This document shows, piece by piece, positions 53,745 to 62,429 of a stretch of 64,000 nt of DNA; position 1 is the first letter of the stretch, and each line of letters begins with the position of its first letter. Origin of the DNA: Paenibacillus tundrae (lineage in GTDB: Bacteria; Bacillota; Bacilli; Paenibacillales; Paenibacillaceae); contig NZ_JAUSTI010000017.1 in the NCBI RefSeq assembly GCF_030812775.1, positions 47,855 to 111,854 on the forward strand. The letters are read 5' to 3'. The translations under genes and the position numbers were made by a program. The notes beneath the pieces are model-generated. The model did no database searches. It worked only from the letters and a program-made list of their open reading frames with translations, and was not told the origin of the DNA.

Positions 53745-55527
53745 GCTGGTTCCCTCCTGCTGGCAAGGTGAAAGAAACCTCTGTTCCTTCCCCGTACACA
53801 CTCTTGATCTGTAATCCATGAGGCTCGCCGTAAGTCAGCGTCAACCGCTGGTGTACATTGCGTAGACCGATTCGGCTCTTCTCCTGTTCCTCAGGCCCAC
53901 AGATGAACTGCATAACCTCACCCAACCGTTCTGGGGTAATGCCTGCTCCATCGTCTCTTACATGAACCTGAATTACTTCATCCATCGGATAGATGCTAAT
54001 GTTCACACGCACCGTACCCTCTTTATTTTCTAGACCGTGCACGATGGCATTCTCTACAAGGGGTTGGATGATTAATGGAGGTATAGAGATTTTCTCTACC
54101 TCTGGATGAATATCAATGACGAATGCCAGACGATCACCATAACGAAATTTCTGAATTTCCAAATAAGAACGTACCATTTCAAGTTCTGCCTTAAGGGTTG
54201 TTTTGCCGCTACCAATCTCTAAACTCTTACGCATAAGCTTGCCTAACAACCGCACAATATTGGCGATCTCCGCTTCCCCTTGAATATGGGCTTTCATACG
54301 GATGGATTCCAAGGCATTAAATAAAAAATGAGGATTGATCTGGCTTGCCATCATTTTCAGTTTAATCTCTTTTTGGGCGATTTCCAATTGTGTATTCTGC
54401 TCAGAAGTCTCTACAACCTGGGTCATCAGATCATTAATACTTTTTACCATATAATTGAATTGTCTAGAAAGTTGTCCTATCTCATCATTGCCGTCAATAC
54501 GTGAGGTGACATTCAGATCGCCTAGAGCAAGCTTGTTCAGATGTCTACTAAGCCGTAGTAATCGGTTAGAAGTGAGGAATGAGATGATATACACCAGCAA
54601 CAGTGCAATCACCAATACCAATATCATAAAACTCATACCAATCAGGCTGATTTTATTGGCATCCTTCACTATATTTTTGGTTGCAAACACTGAAATGACC
54701 TTCAGGCTATTGATACTGTACATAGGGTTCAGTTCATCAATCACAATGTTGGAAGGTTCTCCTTGGAAGTCAGCCTCCAACGTGCCTTTTGCTTGATTCT
54801 GGAGATCGATGCCAAAATCAAGCTGGTTCAGCGTTTGACCTACTAGCTCCGTATTTTTGGCTGCAACGATATAACCCTGCTCGTCCGTGATCAGCGTCTC
54901 AAATGGCTCTTGGCGCAATAACTCATTCAGTTCATCCTGATTAATCCCAATCATAAGAACACCTTCGGTACGGTATTCGGGAAAGGGCACCTTACGAACT
55001 AAGCTCAGTTTGTGTACTGGATTGTCTTCCTTGTTAGGAATGTAAAACCATCCGATGCTGGTTGAAGTGAGTGCCTTCTGATACCAGTAGCTATCCTTCG
55101 TTTGTTGATCCACCGGAATAATTTCCAAATTGTTAATCAGCGTTGGGTTGGTAGAATAGAAACGAATGCCCGCAACCTCACGATACTGACGCTTGTATTC
55201 CTCAAAATCCTTATATGCCAAATACGCTCTCGTCAGTTCCATCACCGATTCATATCGTGTGTTCACGATTTTCTCCAGATCCTTATTGAACATTAGAATG
55301 TTGGATATATCTGTTGGTACACGCAGCAACGTAGCTGTCTGACTCTTGATTTTATCCACGTTATTGATGGTTTGTTCAATGGCATTATCCAAAGCCTGTT
55401 GGCGGAAATATGCCGTGACAGCCAGACCAACGATCAAGACCGGAACCATGACAACGAGTACGTAGGAAATAAGCAATTTATGCTTCATTTTGAGATTGTT
55501 CGATACTTGTATTAGCCTCTTTAACAT
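53737..55527 (-). CDS. YesM-type sensor histidine kinase
   Basis: A 596-residue membrane kinase. One helix near residues 22-42 (LLISYVLVVMVPVLIVGLAV), a large extracellular dCache-like sensor (about 45-290), a second helix (LIGMSFMILVLVIALLLVYI), HAMP, then the His_kinase domain with ASQINPHFLFNALESIRMKA carrying the phospho-His, and the ATPase domain (PLVENAIVHGLENK, VRDDGAGITPERL, GIGLRN-type turn read SRIGLRNVHQRL). GGAAGGTG is close to the ATG at 55527. It should sense an extracellular sugar and phosphorylate the YesN-type regulator, with which it overlaps. Confidence 0.93.
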   Translation of the reverse strand: MLKRLIQVSNNLKMKHKLLISYVLVVMVPVLIVGLAVTAYFRQQALDNAIEQTINNVDKIKSQTATLLRVPTDISNILMFNKDLEKIVNTRYESVMELTRAYLAYKDFEEYKRQYREVAGIRFYSTNPTLINNLEIIPVDQQTKDSYWYQKALTSTSIGWFYIPNKEDNPVHKLSLVRKVPFPEYRTEGVLMIGINQDELNELLRQEPFETLITDEQGYIVAAKNTELVGQTLNQLDFGIDLQNQAKGTLEADFQGEPSNIVIDELNPMYSINSLKVISVFATKNIVKDANKISLIGMSFMILVLVIALLLVYIISFLTSNRLLRLSRHLNKLALGDLNVTSRIDGNDEIGQLSRQFNYMVKSINDLMTQVVETSEQNTQLEIAQKEIKLKMMASQINPHFLFNALESIRMKAHIQGEAEIANIVRLLGKLMRKSLEIGSGKTTLKAELEMVRSYLEIQKFRYGDRLAFVIDIHPEVEKISIPPLIIQPLVENAIVHGLENKEGTVRVNISIYPMDEVIQVHVRDDGAGITPERLGEVMQFICGPEEQEKSRIGLRNVHQRLTLTYGEPHGLQIKSVYGEGTEVSFTLPAGGNQHV

Positions 55528-55611
55528 GTCTGCACCTTCCGTCATCTTGTACAAGCGCTTACATATATAAGAATAGGTAACCTTGCCTTCTTATATATCT
55601 TATCATACCAC

Positions 55612-55634
55612 GGAAAAAGCCCTAATCAGGGCTT
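55612..55634 (-). terminator. Terminator after the Lrp-family gene
   Basis: Minus-strand AAGCCCT and AGGGCTT arms close over a short loop, followed by TTTTCC. It lies 12 bases beyond the stop. Confidence 0.75.
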
Positions 55635-55645
55635 AATCTTACTTT

Positions 55646-56104
55646 TTAACCTAAAGAAAGTTGCTCGGTCTTCAAAATAAGGTCTGATAACTGCACCTCG
55701 GAAAAGACCACATGGGTCACCGTAACAGCATACGGAGTAAGCTCTGTAATGCAGGCTTCCACCTCGGCCATACTCGGTGTGCACAACATAACCATAAAGC
55801 ATGCCTTCCCTGCCACGCGATAAGCAAACTCTGTCCAAGGCAACTGGCGGATATAATTAGCGAAGCGTTCATGCTCGCCATTTCGCAAGGTTACCTCAAT
55901 CATACACCGCACCGTACATCCCAGCTTGGCTCGATCAATATGCACTTGGTATCCCTTAATGACGCCTTCATCCTCCAGCCTGCGTACCCGTTCACTCACT
56001 GAGGAAGGAGATAAGTTAACCTGTCTTGCTAGTTCCCGCATAGACAGTCGAGCATCTTCCCGAAGTTTTCTCAATATATGATAATCCGTGCGATCCAGGT
56101 TCAT
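55646..56104 (-). CDS. Lrp/AsnC-family transcriptional regulator
   Basis: A 152-residue feast-famine type regulator. The helix-turn-helix at residues 1-60 reads LDRTDYHILRKLREDARLSMRELARQVNLSPSSVSERVRRLEDEGVIKGY in sequence, and the C-terminal RAM effector domain follows (VRCMIEVTLRNGEHERFANYIRQLP, CFMVMLCTPSMAEVEACITELTPYAV). Ligands are usually amino acids. The ribosome site is weak. It is near an amino acid ABC transporter and may control it or the divergent CxxC gene. Confidence 0.9.
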   Translation of the reverse strand: MNLDRTDYHILRKLREDARLSMRELARQVNLSPSSVSERVRRLEDEGVIKGYQVHIDRAKLGCTVRCMIEVTLRNGEHERFANYIRQLPWTEFAYRVAGKACFMVMLCTPSMAEVEACITELTPYAVTVTHVVFSEVQLSDLILKTEQLSLG

Positions 56105-56212
56105 TTGTCTACCCAGGCTCCTTTTTTCAAGACATTTGTCTTAGATTATCATACATTCGCAGTCATTTGCAGTGGAGGCCCATCCAACCATACGATAAAA
56201 TTTAGTTACAGC

Positions 56213-56254
56213 GAATCCATTTCATAATACCTTTTTGAGTTATGAAATGGATTC
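56213..56254. promoter_or_regulatory. Perfect 15-bp inverted repeat in front of the CxxC gene
   Basis: GAATCCATTTCATAA and its exact reverse complement are separated by 12 bases. No T-run follows on either strand, which argues against a terminator. It lies between the divergent Lrp and AhpD-like genes and may be a regulator-binding site. Confidence 0.55.
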
Positions 56255-56377
56255 CAGCGACAATTCAATCCATATTGGCAATATGAGTGCATGTAAGGAA
56301 CACAAACTTAGTTTAGAAAAAACCAATGTAGTACACGTAAAGTACACCAAACTTCTATAAAGGAGCATTCACATCAT

Positions 56378-56800
56378 ATGCCTATCATTTCTTTTTCCTC
56401 TATTGGAGATACGCCGTTTCAACGCCTACTTGGTCACAATTCATCGATTATGCTGCACTGGAATGCATTGGGAGAAACCCTAGCTAGGGATAGCTTATTA
56501 TCTGCCGAACTTAAGGAGCAGGTACGACGCACACTCGCTCATCGAAACGGCTGTATGTATTGTCGTGCCAAAGGGGCTCCTGATCCGAAGCCCGAAGAGG
56601 CCGCCATTGGCATGGCGACCGGACTTGCGGAGTTATTTATCCAAACGGGTGGCAATGTGGACTCTGCCGTTTTCCCCGTCCTACGTGAACATTTTACCGA
56701 CGCTCAGCTCAGTGAGCTGTGTGCCTGGATCTGTTTTACGATCGCATCCCAATGGTTCGGCGCAGCTCTTCAGCTTGAAGCACCGAATGAATCCGAGTAA
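56378..56800 (+). CDS. AhpD-like / carboxymuconolactone decarboxylase-family protein
   Basis: A 140-residue, all-helical protein with CMYC (Cys59, Cys62) in RTLAHRNGCMYCRAKGA, the arrangement seen in AhpD-type alkylhydroperoxidases. The C-terminal helix LCAWICFTIASQWFGAAL may form a dimer face. AAAGGAG lies 12 bases from the ATG. Its stop abuts the stop of the convergent OsmC gene. A peroxide-related role is plausible from motif and neighbour; it could also be an unrelated enzyme of the fold. Confidence 0.75.
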   Translation: MPIISFSSIGDTPFQRLLGHNSSIMLHWNALGETLARDSLLSAELKEQVRRTLAHRNGCMYCRAKGAPDPKPEEAAIGMATGLAELFIQTGGNVDSAVFPVLREHFTDAQLSELCAWICFTIASQWFGAALQLEAPNESE

Positions 56801-57223
56801 TTATGGACGTGGTGTCTCTACACCATTGAGAATCAATTGGGGATGAATGTCTGCACTTAGTGAAGCGGATACGGCACAATATTTCTCTTCTGCCATCTGG
56901 ATCGCTTTCCAAATCCGGTAATCCGGGATATCTCCATCGACTTTGAAGATCAGATCAATGGAAGTAAAACCTTTGGGCATCCCTTCACTACGTGTACCTT
57001 GTGCCTCAATTTCAATAGACGTAATTTTGTCCAGAAAAGCGTCCAGAATCATCGTAATATCGATGCCCATGCAACCACCAAGACCTGCCAGCAGCAGTTC
57101 CATTGGTGTCGCTCCTTGGCTATCTCCGCCATAAGCAGCCGTTGCATCCATACCTACAGCGTAGCCAGACGGACCTTCAGACGTAAACGCGCGTTTGCCT
57201 TTCCATACCGTAGTTACATTCAT
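56801..57223 (-). CDS. OsmC-family peroxiredoxin-like protein
   Basis: A 140-residue OsmC/Ohr superfamily protein. Cys51 in GLGGCMGID and Cys116 in AEEKYCAVSASL are the redox pair. The spacing and sequence (MNVTTVWKGKRAFTSEGPSG) fit the YhfA-like branch. These reduce organic hydroperoxides or bind thiols. It is the last gene of an operon with an amino acid ABC transporter, 21 bases after the ATP-binding subunit. The pairing suggests sulfur amino acid or thiol-related transport. Its stop codon touches that of the convergent gene. Confidence 0.88.
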   Translation of the reverse strand: MNVTTVWKGKRAFTSEGPSGYAVGMDATAAYGGDSQGATPMELLLAGLGGCMGIDITMILDAFLDKITSIEIEAQGTRSEGMPKGFTSIDLIFKVDGDIPDYRIWKAIQMAEEKYCAVSASLSADIHPQLILNGVETPRP

Positions 57224-57244
57224 GATGTCATCCTTCTTTCTTCA

Positions 57245-57991
57245 TTAAAATTCAGTGATTTGTTGTAAAAACTTACGTGTTCGTTCTTGTTCTGGATGTT
57301 CAAAGAACGCCTGAGGACTCGCTTCCTCCACAATCGATCCGTCCGCCATGAACACAATTTTGTTTGCTACATTACGGGCGAATTTCAATTCATGGGTCAC
57401 CACAAGCATCGTCATACCTTCCTGAGCCAGCTCCTTCATAACAGACAACACTTCACCTACGAGCTCAGGGTCAAGTGCCGATGTAGGTTCATCAAACAGC
57501 ATCACCTCAGGCTCCATCGCGAGTGCACGAGCAATAGCAACACGTTGCTGCTGTCCACCGGATAAACGGGATGGATAAGCATCCTGCTTATCCGAAAGAC
57601 CGACACGATCAAGTAACAGCTTGCCTCGTTCGGCTGCTTCATCACGCTTGATCTTTTTGACTGTGACAAGCCCCTCCATCACATTGCCGAGCACTGTCTT
57701 ATGCGGATAAAGGTTAAACTGCTGAAATACCATGCCCGTCTGACGACGAATTTCTAATACTCTCGCACGCTGTACACGTAGAGAATCCGCACTGTCAACC
57801 ACAGTACCATTCACTTCGATTCGTCCACCAGACAGCTGCTCCAGACCGTTCAAACAGCGAAGCAATGTACTCTTGCCTGAACCACTCGGTCCGAGCAGTA
57901 CAACGATATCTTTAGCGTTCACGTGTAAATCTATATTTTTAAGTACTTCATTATTCTCAAAGCGCTTGCTAAGCCCTGTCGTTGTAATCAT
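57245..57991 (-). CDS. Polar amino acid ABC transporter, ATP-binding subunit
   Basis: A 248-residue ATPase of the GlnQ/TcyC type. Walker A GPSGSGKSTLLRCLNGLEQ, Q-loop MVFQQFNLYPHKTV, signature LSGGQQQRVAIARAL, Walker B VMLFDEPTSALDP and the His switch VVTHELKFA are all intact. GGAGGAG lies before the ATG. It forms one unit with the permease 17 bases upstream and OsmC downstream. Substrate assignment rests on the neighbours; cystine is a good candidate. Confidence 0.93.
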   Translation of the reverse strand: MITTTGLSKRFENNEVLKNIDLHVNAKDIVVLLGPSGSGKSTLLRCLNGLEQLSGGRIEVNGTVVDSADSLRVQRARVLEIRRQTGMVFQQFNLYPHKTVLGNVMEGLVTVKKIKRDEAAERGKLLLDRVGLSDKQDAYPSRLSGGQQQRVAIARALAMEPEVMLFDEPTSALDPELVGEVLSVMKELAQEGMTMLVVTHELKFARNVANKIVFMADGSIVEEASPQAFFEHPEQERTRKFLQQITEF

Positions 57992-58008
57992 CGGTTCTCC
58001 TCCTTCAA

Positions 58009-58659
58009 TCAGTAAGCCCGAGCGAGCCTACGCTCCACTTGTTCCAGAATGGCCGAGAAGCCGATGCTCATGATCCAGTAGATCACACCGATCGCTAGAT
58101 AAAACGGCATGTTCAGTGCATATTGAGAAACCAGTAATTGTGCCGAACGCAACAGCTCGGTTACCCCGATTGCGGCCACAAGGGACGTTTCTTTTAACAT
58201 ACCAATAAACGTATTACCCATCGGTGGGATAGCAATCCGGACAGCCTGTGGGAACACAATACGTCTCATCGTCTGAGCCGGTGTCATGCCTGTTGCATAT
58301 GCCGCCTCTGTCTGCCCTTTGGGAACAGCCTGGATCGCTCCACGGAAGGTCTCAGACAAAAAGGCACCTGCATTCAAGCTGAGTGCAAGACAAGCCGCAG
58401 TGAGTGAGCCTAAGGTTACCCCGTAGTCCACTAACCCGTAATAGATAACGAATAATTGCACGAGCAACGGCGTTCCTCGCATAATGGATACATAAAACCG
58501 GGCAATCAGCCGGAGCCACATCGGTCCTTTCAGACGAGCTACAGCGACGATAACCCCGATGATAAAGGCAAAAAACATTGAAATCACAGTTACATATAGG
58601 GTGTAATACGCCCCCTTCAAAAAGAAGGGGACATTCTCAAGTATCAAATCAAGTTCCAT
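58009..58659 (-). CDS. Polar amino acid ABC transporter, permease subunit
   Basis: A 216-residue membrane subunit with about five helices, of the HisM/GlnP type. It includes RFYVSIMRGTPLLVQLFVIYYG, the family turn, and the EAA-type loop ATGMTPAQTMRRIVFPQAVRIA in sequence. AAGGGAAG precedes the ATG. It lies between the binding protein (31 bases upstream) and the ATPase gene. Confidence 0.93.
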   Translation of the reverse strand: MELDLILENVPFFLKGAYYTLYVTVISMFFAFIIGVIVAVARLKGPMWLRLIARFYVSIMRGTPLLVQLFVIYYGLVDYGVTLGSLTAACLALSLNAGAFLSETFRGAIQAVPKGQTEAAYATGMTPAQTMRRIVFPQAVRIAIPPMGNTFIGMLKETSLVAAIGVTELLRSAQLLVSQYALNMPFYLAIGVIYWIMSIGFSAILEQVERRLARAY

Positions 58660-58690
58660 GGATCAGACTTCCCTTCGCCTTGCAGGTTCA

Positions 58691-59554
58691 TTATTGCGCA
58701 GGCTCTTCATTAAACCATTTTTTGAAAATGGTGTTGTATGTGCCATCGTCCTTCATGCCTTTAAGCGCATCGTTCAGTGCAGCCACCAGTTCCGGGTTAT
58801 CTTTACGAACCGCAATTCCGGCTTGATCACTCTTGATTGGTTCGCCTACAGCTTTGATCTTGAAACCATTCGCATCCACAATAGGTTTCAGCGCATACAG
58901 GTTATTGATTGTTGCATCAATACGACCTGCATCCAGATCTTTCAGGGAAGAAATAACATCGTCATACGTTTTGATCGTGAAATCGCCAACTTTGGGCAGT
59001 ACTTCATTACGCAGGTACGTTTCATCGTTTGTACCAAGACCTACGCCGATCGTTTTTCCTTTGAAATCCTCTAGCGTCGTAATATCGTTATTATCTTCTT
59101 TTACAATGATTTTTACGGAGTTGGTAATGTACGGATCACTGAAATCCAGTGCTTTTTTGCGTTCATCGGTGATCGTCATTTGGCTAATGATCGCATCCAG
59201 TTTCTTGGATTGTAGACTTGGTGTCAGTCCAGAGAACTCCTGGGATACAAATTCAACCTCAACGCCCAGACGCTTCGCAACCTCACGTGCGATATCCGCA
59301 TCAAAGCCATCCATTTCCTTCTTATCATTCAGGAAGTTGTATGGACGATACGTTCCCATCATCCCCACTTTGATAACGCCAGCGGACTTAATTTGTTCCA
59401 GTTCATTGCTCGCTGGTGCCGCAGCATCTCCACCATTATCTGTAGTTGCTTTGCTGCCGCAAGCGCTAAGTACCAGCACCGTAATCAATAGCAACGCGGT
59501 TAGCGTCCAGCCTTTGCGAGTTTTATTCTTCCGAGTGTTAAATCCAGTATTCAT
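58691..59554 (-). CDS. Polar amino acid ABC transporter, binding lipoprotein
   Basis: A 287-residue lipoprotein with signal peptide and lipobox LITVLVLSACGSK. The SBP family 3 fold shows KVGMMGTYRPYNFLNDKKEM, DGFDADIAREVAKRLG, DAIISQMTITDERKKALDFS and the second-lobe GKTIGVGLGTNDETYLR. The pattern looks similar to cystine-binding TcyA/FliY-type proteins. GAGAGGAAG lies before the ATG. It is first in the operon: binding protein, permease, ATPase, OsmC. No clear sulfur-control element such as an S-box is seen upstream. Confidence 0.92.
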   Translation of the reverse strand: MNTGFNTRKNKTRKGWTLTALLLITVLVLSACGSKATTDNGGDAAAPASNELEQIKSAGVIKVGMMGTYRPYNFLNDKKEMDGFDADIAREVAKRLGVEVEFVSQEFSGLTPSLQSKKLDAIISQMTITDERKKALDFSDPYITNSVKIIVKEDNNDITTLEDFKGKTIGVGLGTNDETYLRNEVLPKVGDFTIKTYDDVISSLKDLDAGRIDATINNLYALKPIVDANGFKIKAVGEPIKSDQAGIAVRKDNPELVAALNDALKGMKDDGTYNTIFKKWFNEEPAQ

Positions 59555-59755
59555 GTTGTGATCTTCCTCTCAAGTCGTTATGTGTTTGTGCATACAGGAA
59601 CATTTTTATATGTGGAACCTAATGTATATGGATACAGCAGTTATCCCCATTATTCCCTGCTCGTGGCTGAAACATGTGATAGGACGTACTTTCATTTTCC
59701 TAATCAAATGCTCATCCCTATTTCAAAATAAATGCTTCGGAATCAGGCGATGTCT

Positions 59756-60388
59756 TCATGTGCCTAACAATCCGTAAAATTCAAAGCTTGCTGCCTCCAT
59801 CGCGAGCGACGATGCTGTCATGGAAGAGAACTCGTTGTGCAGATCTTCTGAACCAAATAGCCAACGCGTTATCATGCCTTCAATCATGCTGACAAGCAAT
59901 GCTGCTCTGAGCGGAATATCCATTGATCTTGGCAACATTCCCAGCTCCATGGCTCTCTCCATGTTGTGACGAAACGCCGTTTCCACCGCATTGCGTGTCT
60001 CCTCAACCAGACGGCGAACTGCATCTTCAGTTACGATGCCTTTGAGAAGTAGCTCCATGAAGTAACGGTTGTTTGCGGCAAAAGAGAACAAATCGGTAAA
60101 CAGTCGTTCCGAAGCCTTCACCATATCTTCTACCGTTCCGGCATCCTTGCGATATCCTTGTCCAATCGCTTCAAGAAGTTTCTCTCTACCTGTGAGTACA
60201 ATCTCGGAGGCAATGGCTTCCTTGCTTTTGAAGTGCCAATAGAAGGTTCCCTGAGCGACACCCGCTTCCCGAACAATATCGGAAATTTTGGTCTGATGAT
60301 AACCCTGCGTTGCAAAACGCTCTAGTGCTATGCGTATAATCTGGTTCCGGCGGTCTTCGCCAGGTTCCAAAGTATTACCTTTACTCAT
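59756..60388 (-). CDS. TetR-family transcriptional regulator
   Basis: A 210-residue repressor. The N-terminal helix-turn-helix runs RNQIIRIALERFATQGYHQ and AGVAQGTFYWHFKSKEAIAS; the C-terminal ligand domain is typical and variable. GGGAGGG lies before the ATG. A short run of TGAC direct repeats (TGACTGACTGATCA on the minus strand) lies about 15-30 bases upstream of the start, a possible own operator. It is divergent from uppP, 216 bases away; whether it controls uppP is unknown. Confidence 0.9.
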   Translation of the reverse strand: MSKGNTLEPGEDRRNQIIRIALERFATQGYHQTKISDIVREAGVAQGTFYWHFKSKEAIASEIVLTGREKLLEAIGQGYRKDAGTVEDMVKASERLFTDLFSFAANNRYFMELLLKGIVTEDAVRRLVEETRNAVETAFRHNMERAMELGMLPRSMDIPLRAALLVSMIEGMITRWLFGSEDLHNEFSSMTASSLAMEAASFEFYGLLGT

Positions 60389-60603
60389 ACGTTTAACCCT
60401 CCCGATTGATCAGTCAGTCAGTTAATGTATATCCTATGGGATAACTAGGTTTTTGTCAATATAGTTTTAAACAATAGATTCACAAGAGAAGTTGAAGTTG
60501 TATGCATTTCTGATCATAATAGAGCATAGCCATGTTCTAGAGGACAGGCATTGTGAAGCAGGGCAGCTCGCTTCTGCCATCTGCATTTCAAGGAGGAAGA
60601 GAA

Positions 60604-61413
60604 TTGGACTTAATATCATCTATTATTATGGGCATCATCGAGGGTTTGACTGAGTTTTTGCCCGTGTCCTCAACAGGACACATGATTCTGACTGCCCACC
60701 TGCTGGGTTTATCGGAGGACAACGAGTCAGTCAAAACGTTTGAGGTGGTTGTTCAACTCGGAGCTGTACTTGCAGTCGTGGTGTTGTACTGGAACAAGTT
60801 TATCGACATGTTCCGCTTCACTGGGGGAAAACGAAGTTATTCCCGCCGTCTAAACCTTGGACACATTTTTCTCGCAATGGTTCCTGCTGTAGTCATTGGA
60901 CTTGTCTTCCGGGATTGGATCAAAGCCCATTTATTCGGCCCTGAGACGGTACTTTACAGCCTTGTCATTGGGGGCGTTCTGATGATTGTCGCTGAACGCT
61001 GGAGCCACCGTAGTGAGCGCATCACTACCCATGATGTAGACGATATTTCGTATAAACAAGCCTTTGTAGTCGGGCTATTCCAGATCTTGGCACTGTGGCC
61101 TGGCTTCTCTCGTTCCGGCTCAACGATCTCTGGTGGTCTATTCGCAGGAATCAGCCGTGTAGCTGCAGCCGAATTTACGTTCCTGGTATCTGTGCCAATC
61201 ATGATTGGTGCTACAGGATATGATCTATACAAAAGTATCGATCATCTGAACGGCAGTGACTTCCCGATCTTCGCTATCGGTTTTATTGCAGCCTTCATCG
61301 TTGCGATGCTTGCGATCAAAACATTCTTGTCCATTCTCAAACGACTGAGTCTTACGGTTTTTGCGGTATATCGCTTCGTTCTAGCAGCCGTATTCTTCAT
61401 CATTCTAATGTAA
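60604..61413 (+). CDS. uppP: Undecaprenyl-diphosphatase
   Basis: A 269-residue integral membrane enzyme (BacA family) that removes a phosphate from undecaprenyl diphosphate, recycling the wall carrier and giving bacitracin tolerance. The active segments are GIIEGLTEFLPVSSTGHMIL near the N-terminus and WPGFSRSGSTISGGL in the middle; about seven helices are visible. The start is a TTG at 60604 with AAGGAGG seven bases upstream; a frame 17 codons longer starts with GTG without such a site. It has its own terminator. Confidence 0.95.
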   Translation: MDLISSIIMGIIEGLTEFLPVSSTGHMILTAHLLGLSEDNESVKTFEVVVQLGAVLAVVVLYWNKFIDMFRFTGGKRSYSRRLNLGHIFLAMVPAVVIGLVFRDWIKAHLFGPETVLYSLVIGGVLMIVAERWSHRSERITTHDVDDISYKQAFVVGLFQILALWPGFSRSGSTISGGLFAGISRVAAAEFTFLVSVPIMIGATGYDLYKSIDHLNGSDFPIFAIGFIAAFIVAMLAIKTFLSILKRLSLTVFAVYRFVLAAVFFIILM

Positions 61414-61436
61414 CGTCAAACATCGTAGCGCAATAT

Positions 61437-61482
61437 AAATGGCGGTCTCACGTTCCTCTGGAACTGAGCCGCCATTTTATTT
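61437..61482 (+). terminator. Terminator after uppP
   Basis: AAATGGCGG pairs with CCGCCATTT, with additional GTTCC/GGAAC pairing inside the loop, followed by TTATTT. Confidence 0.85.
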
Positions 61483-61575
61483 ATGTGTTACATGTGCTAA
61501 GTGCTAAATCCAATAAACCGAGTCCTATGTATAGATGACATAGAGGCTTTTTTTACTTTTGGTGAACCTACAGAT

Positions 61576-61758
61576 CTAGTACCACTGCTTCACTTGAATT
61601 TCTCTTAATTTCTTCCGATATCTTATCTGCTCAATCAAATTATATCTATTCTGCTTCTGCTCCTCCAGCCGTCTTCTCACTCCTCGCATCAATAATTGAT
61701 ATCTTAGTTCATCATTACGACTCAGCTGATGCATTTCTTGAAAAATAGCTTTGCTCAT
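61576..61758 (-). CDS. Small basic helical protein, 60 residues
   Basis: A charged peptide rich in Arg, Lys, Gln and Glu (MSKAIFQEMHQLSRNDELRY ... KKLREIQVKQWY), predicted entirely helical with no membrane segment. GGAGTG is rather far (about 14 bases) before the ATG. I do not recognise the family. Composition is protein-like rather than a random frame, but the evidence is moderate. Confidence 0.45.
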   Translation of the reverse strand: MSKAIFQEMHQLSRNDELRYQLLMRGVRRRLEEQKQNRYNLIEQIRYRKKLREIQVKQWY

Positions 61759-61898
61759 AGTAATCTCTGTTCACTCCATATTAGGTTTATACTACATGAG
61801 TTGAAACGATGTTCACCTTATGTCGCTTTAACATTGTACTGCTAGGGTCTAAACAAATTCTGAACAACATTAGAAAGTTATGGATTGGAGTAGAACAT

Positions 61899-61938
61899 TA
61901 AAAAGCACCTTCAAATCATGGGTATGATTGAAGGTGCC
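61899..61938 (-). terminator. Terminator after the thioredoxin-like gene
   Basis: Minus-strand GGCACCTTCAATCAT pairs with ATGATTTGAAGGTGC (one bulge) and ends in TTTTTA. It lies 34 bases beyond the stop. Confidence 0.85.
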
Positions 61939-61971
61939 TATATGTGTTTAGATAAAAACGCTACGTTTTAG

Positions 61972-62298
61972 TTATACTTTGGATTCCAAGGTAGTCAGAT
62001 ATTCCGAGATTTGAGCAGGAGTCTTAGCCCATTTGCTGTGCAGGTGTGCGATTTTCTTGCCATTTTGGAAAACAAGCAAGCTTGGAATACCACGTACACC
62101 ATTCTCCTCAGCCAATGGCTGTAATTCTTCCGCGTCCATAGCATAGAATGTTTTGTCAGTGTGCTGGTCAACTACGTCTCCGATAAAGCGATCGAGGTTT
62201 TTGCAGTCAACACACCAGGTTGTATCAAACTTAATAACCGTTAGACTGTCTGAATTAATGGTATCGCGATATTGCTGTTCACTAAGAATTCTTTCCAT
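61972..62298 (-). CDS. Thioredoxin-family protein with CVDC active site
   Basis: A 108-residue cytosolic thioredoxin fold. The active-site segment is TTWCVDCKNLD (Cys29, Cys32), in place of the usual WCGPC; the cis-Pro loop is VRGIPSLLVFQNGKKI. Such CxxC changes alter redox potential and partner choice. GGGAGAG lies before the ATG. It is a single-gene unit with its own terminator. It could act as a monothiol-like reductant or disulfide sensor; the substrate is unknown. Confidence 0.88.
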   Translation of the reverse strand: MERILSEQQYRDTINSDSLTVIKFDTTWCVDCKNLDRFIGDVVDQHTDKTFYAMDAEELQPLAEENGVRGIPSLLVFQNGKKIAHLHSKWAKTPAQISEYLTTLESKV

Positions 62299-62429
62299 AG
62301 ATGTTCTCTCCCTTGTCTATATATGTTTAGCCACAACATGATCATGTATAGCTGAAACGGAATAGTAAATATTTTAACTTTATTTCATTGTACCTTGAAT
62401 AGTTACATTTGAAAATAGGATTTCCTGTC

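Noticed and set aside
60404..60425. TGAC tandem repeats upstream of the TetR gene as a CRISPR or microsatellite-like array
   Set aside because: Only three short units; more likely part of an operator. No CRISPR-like spaced repeats occur in the window.
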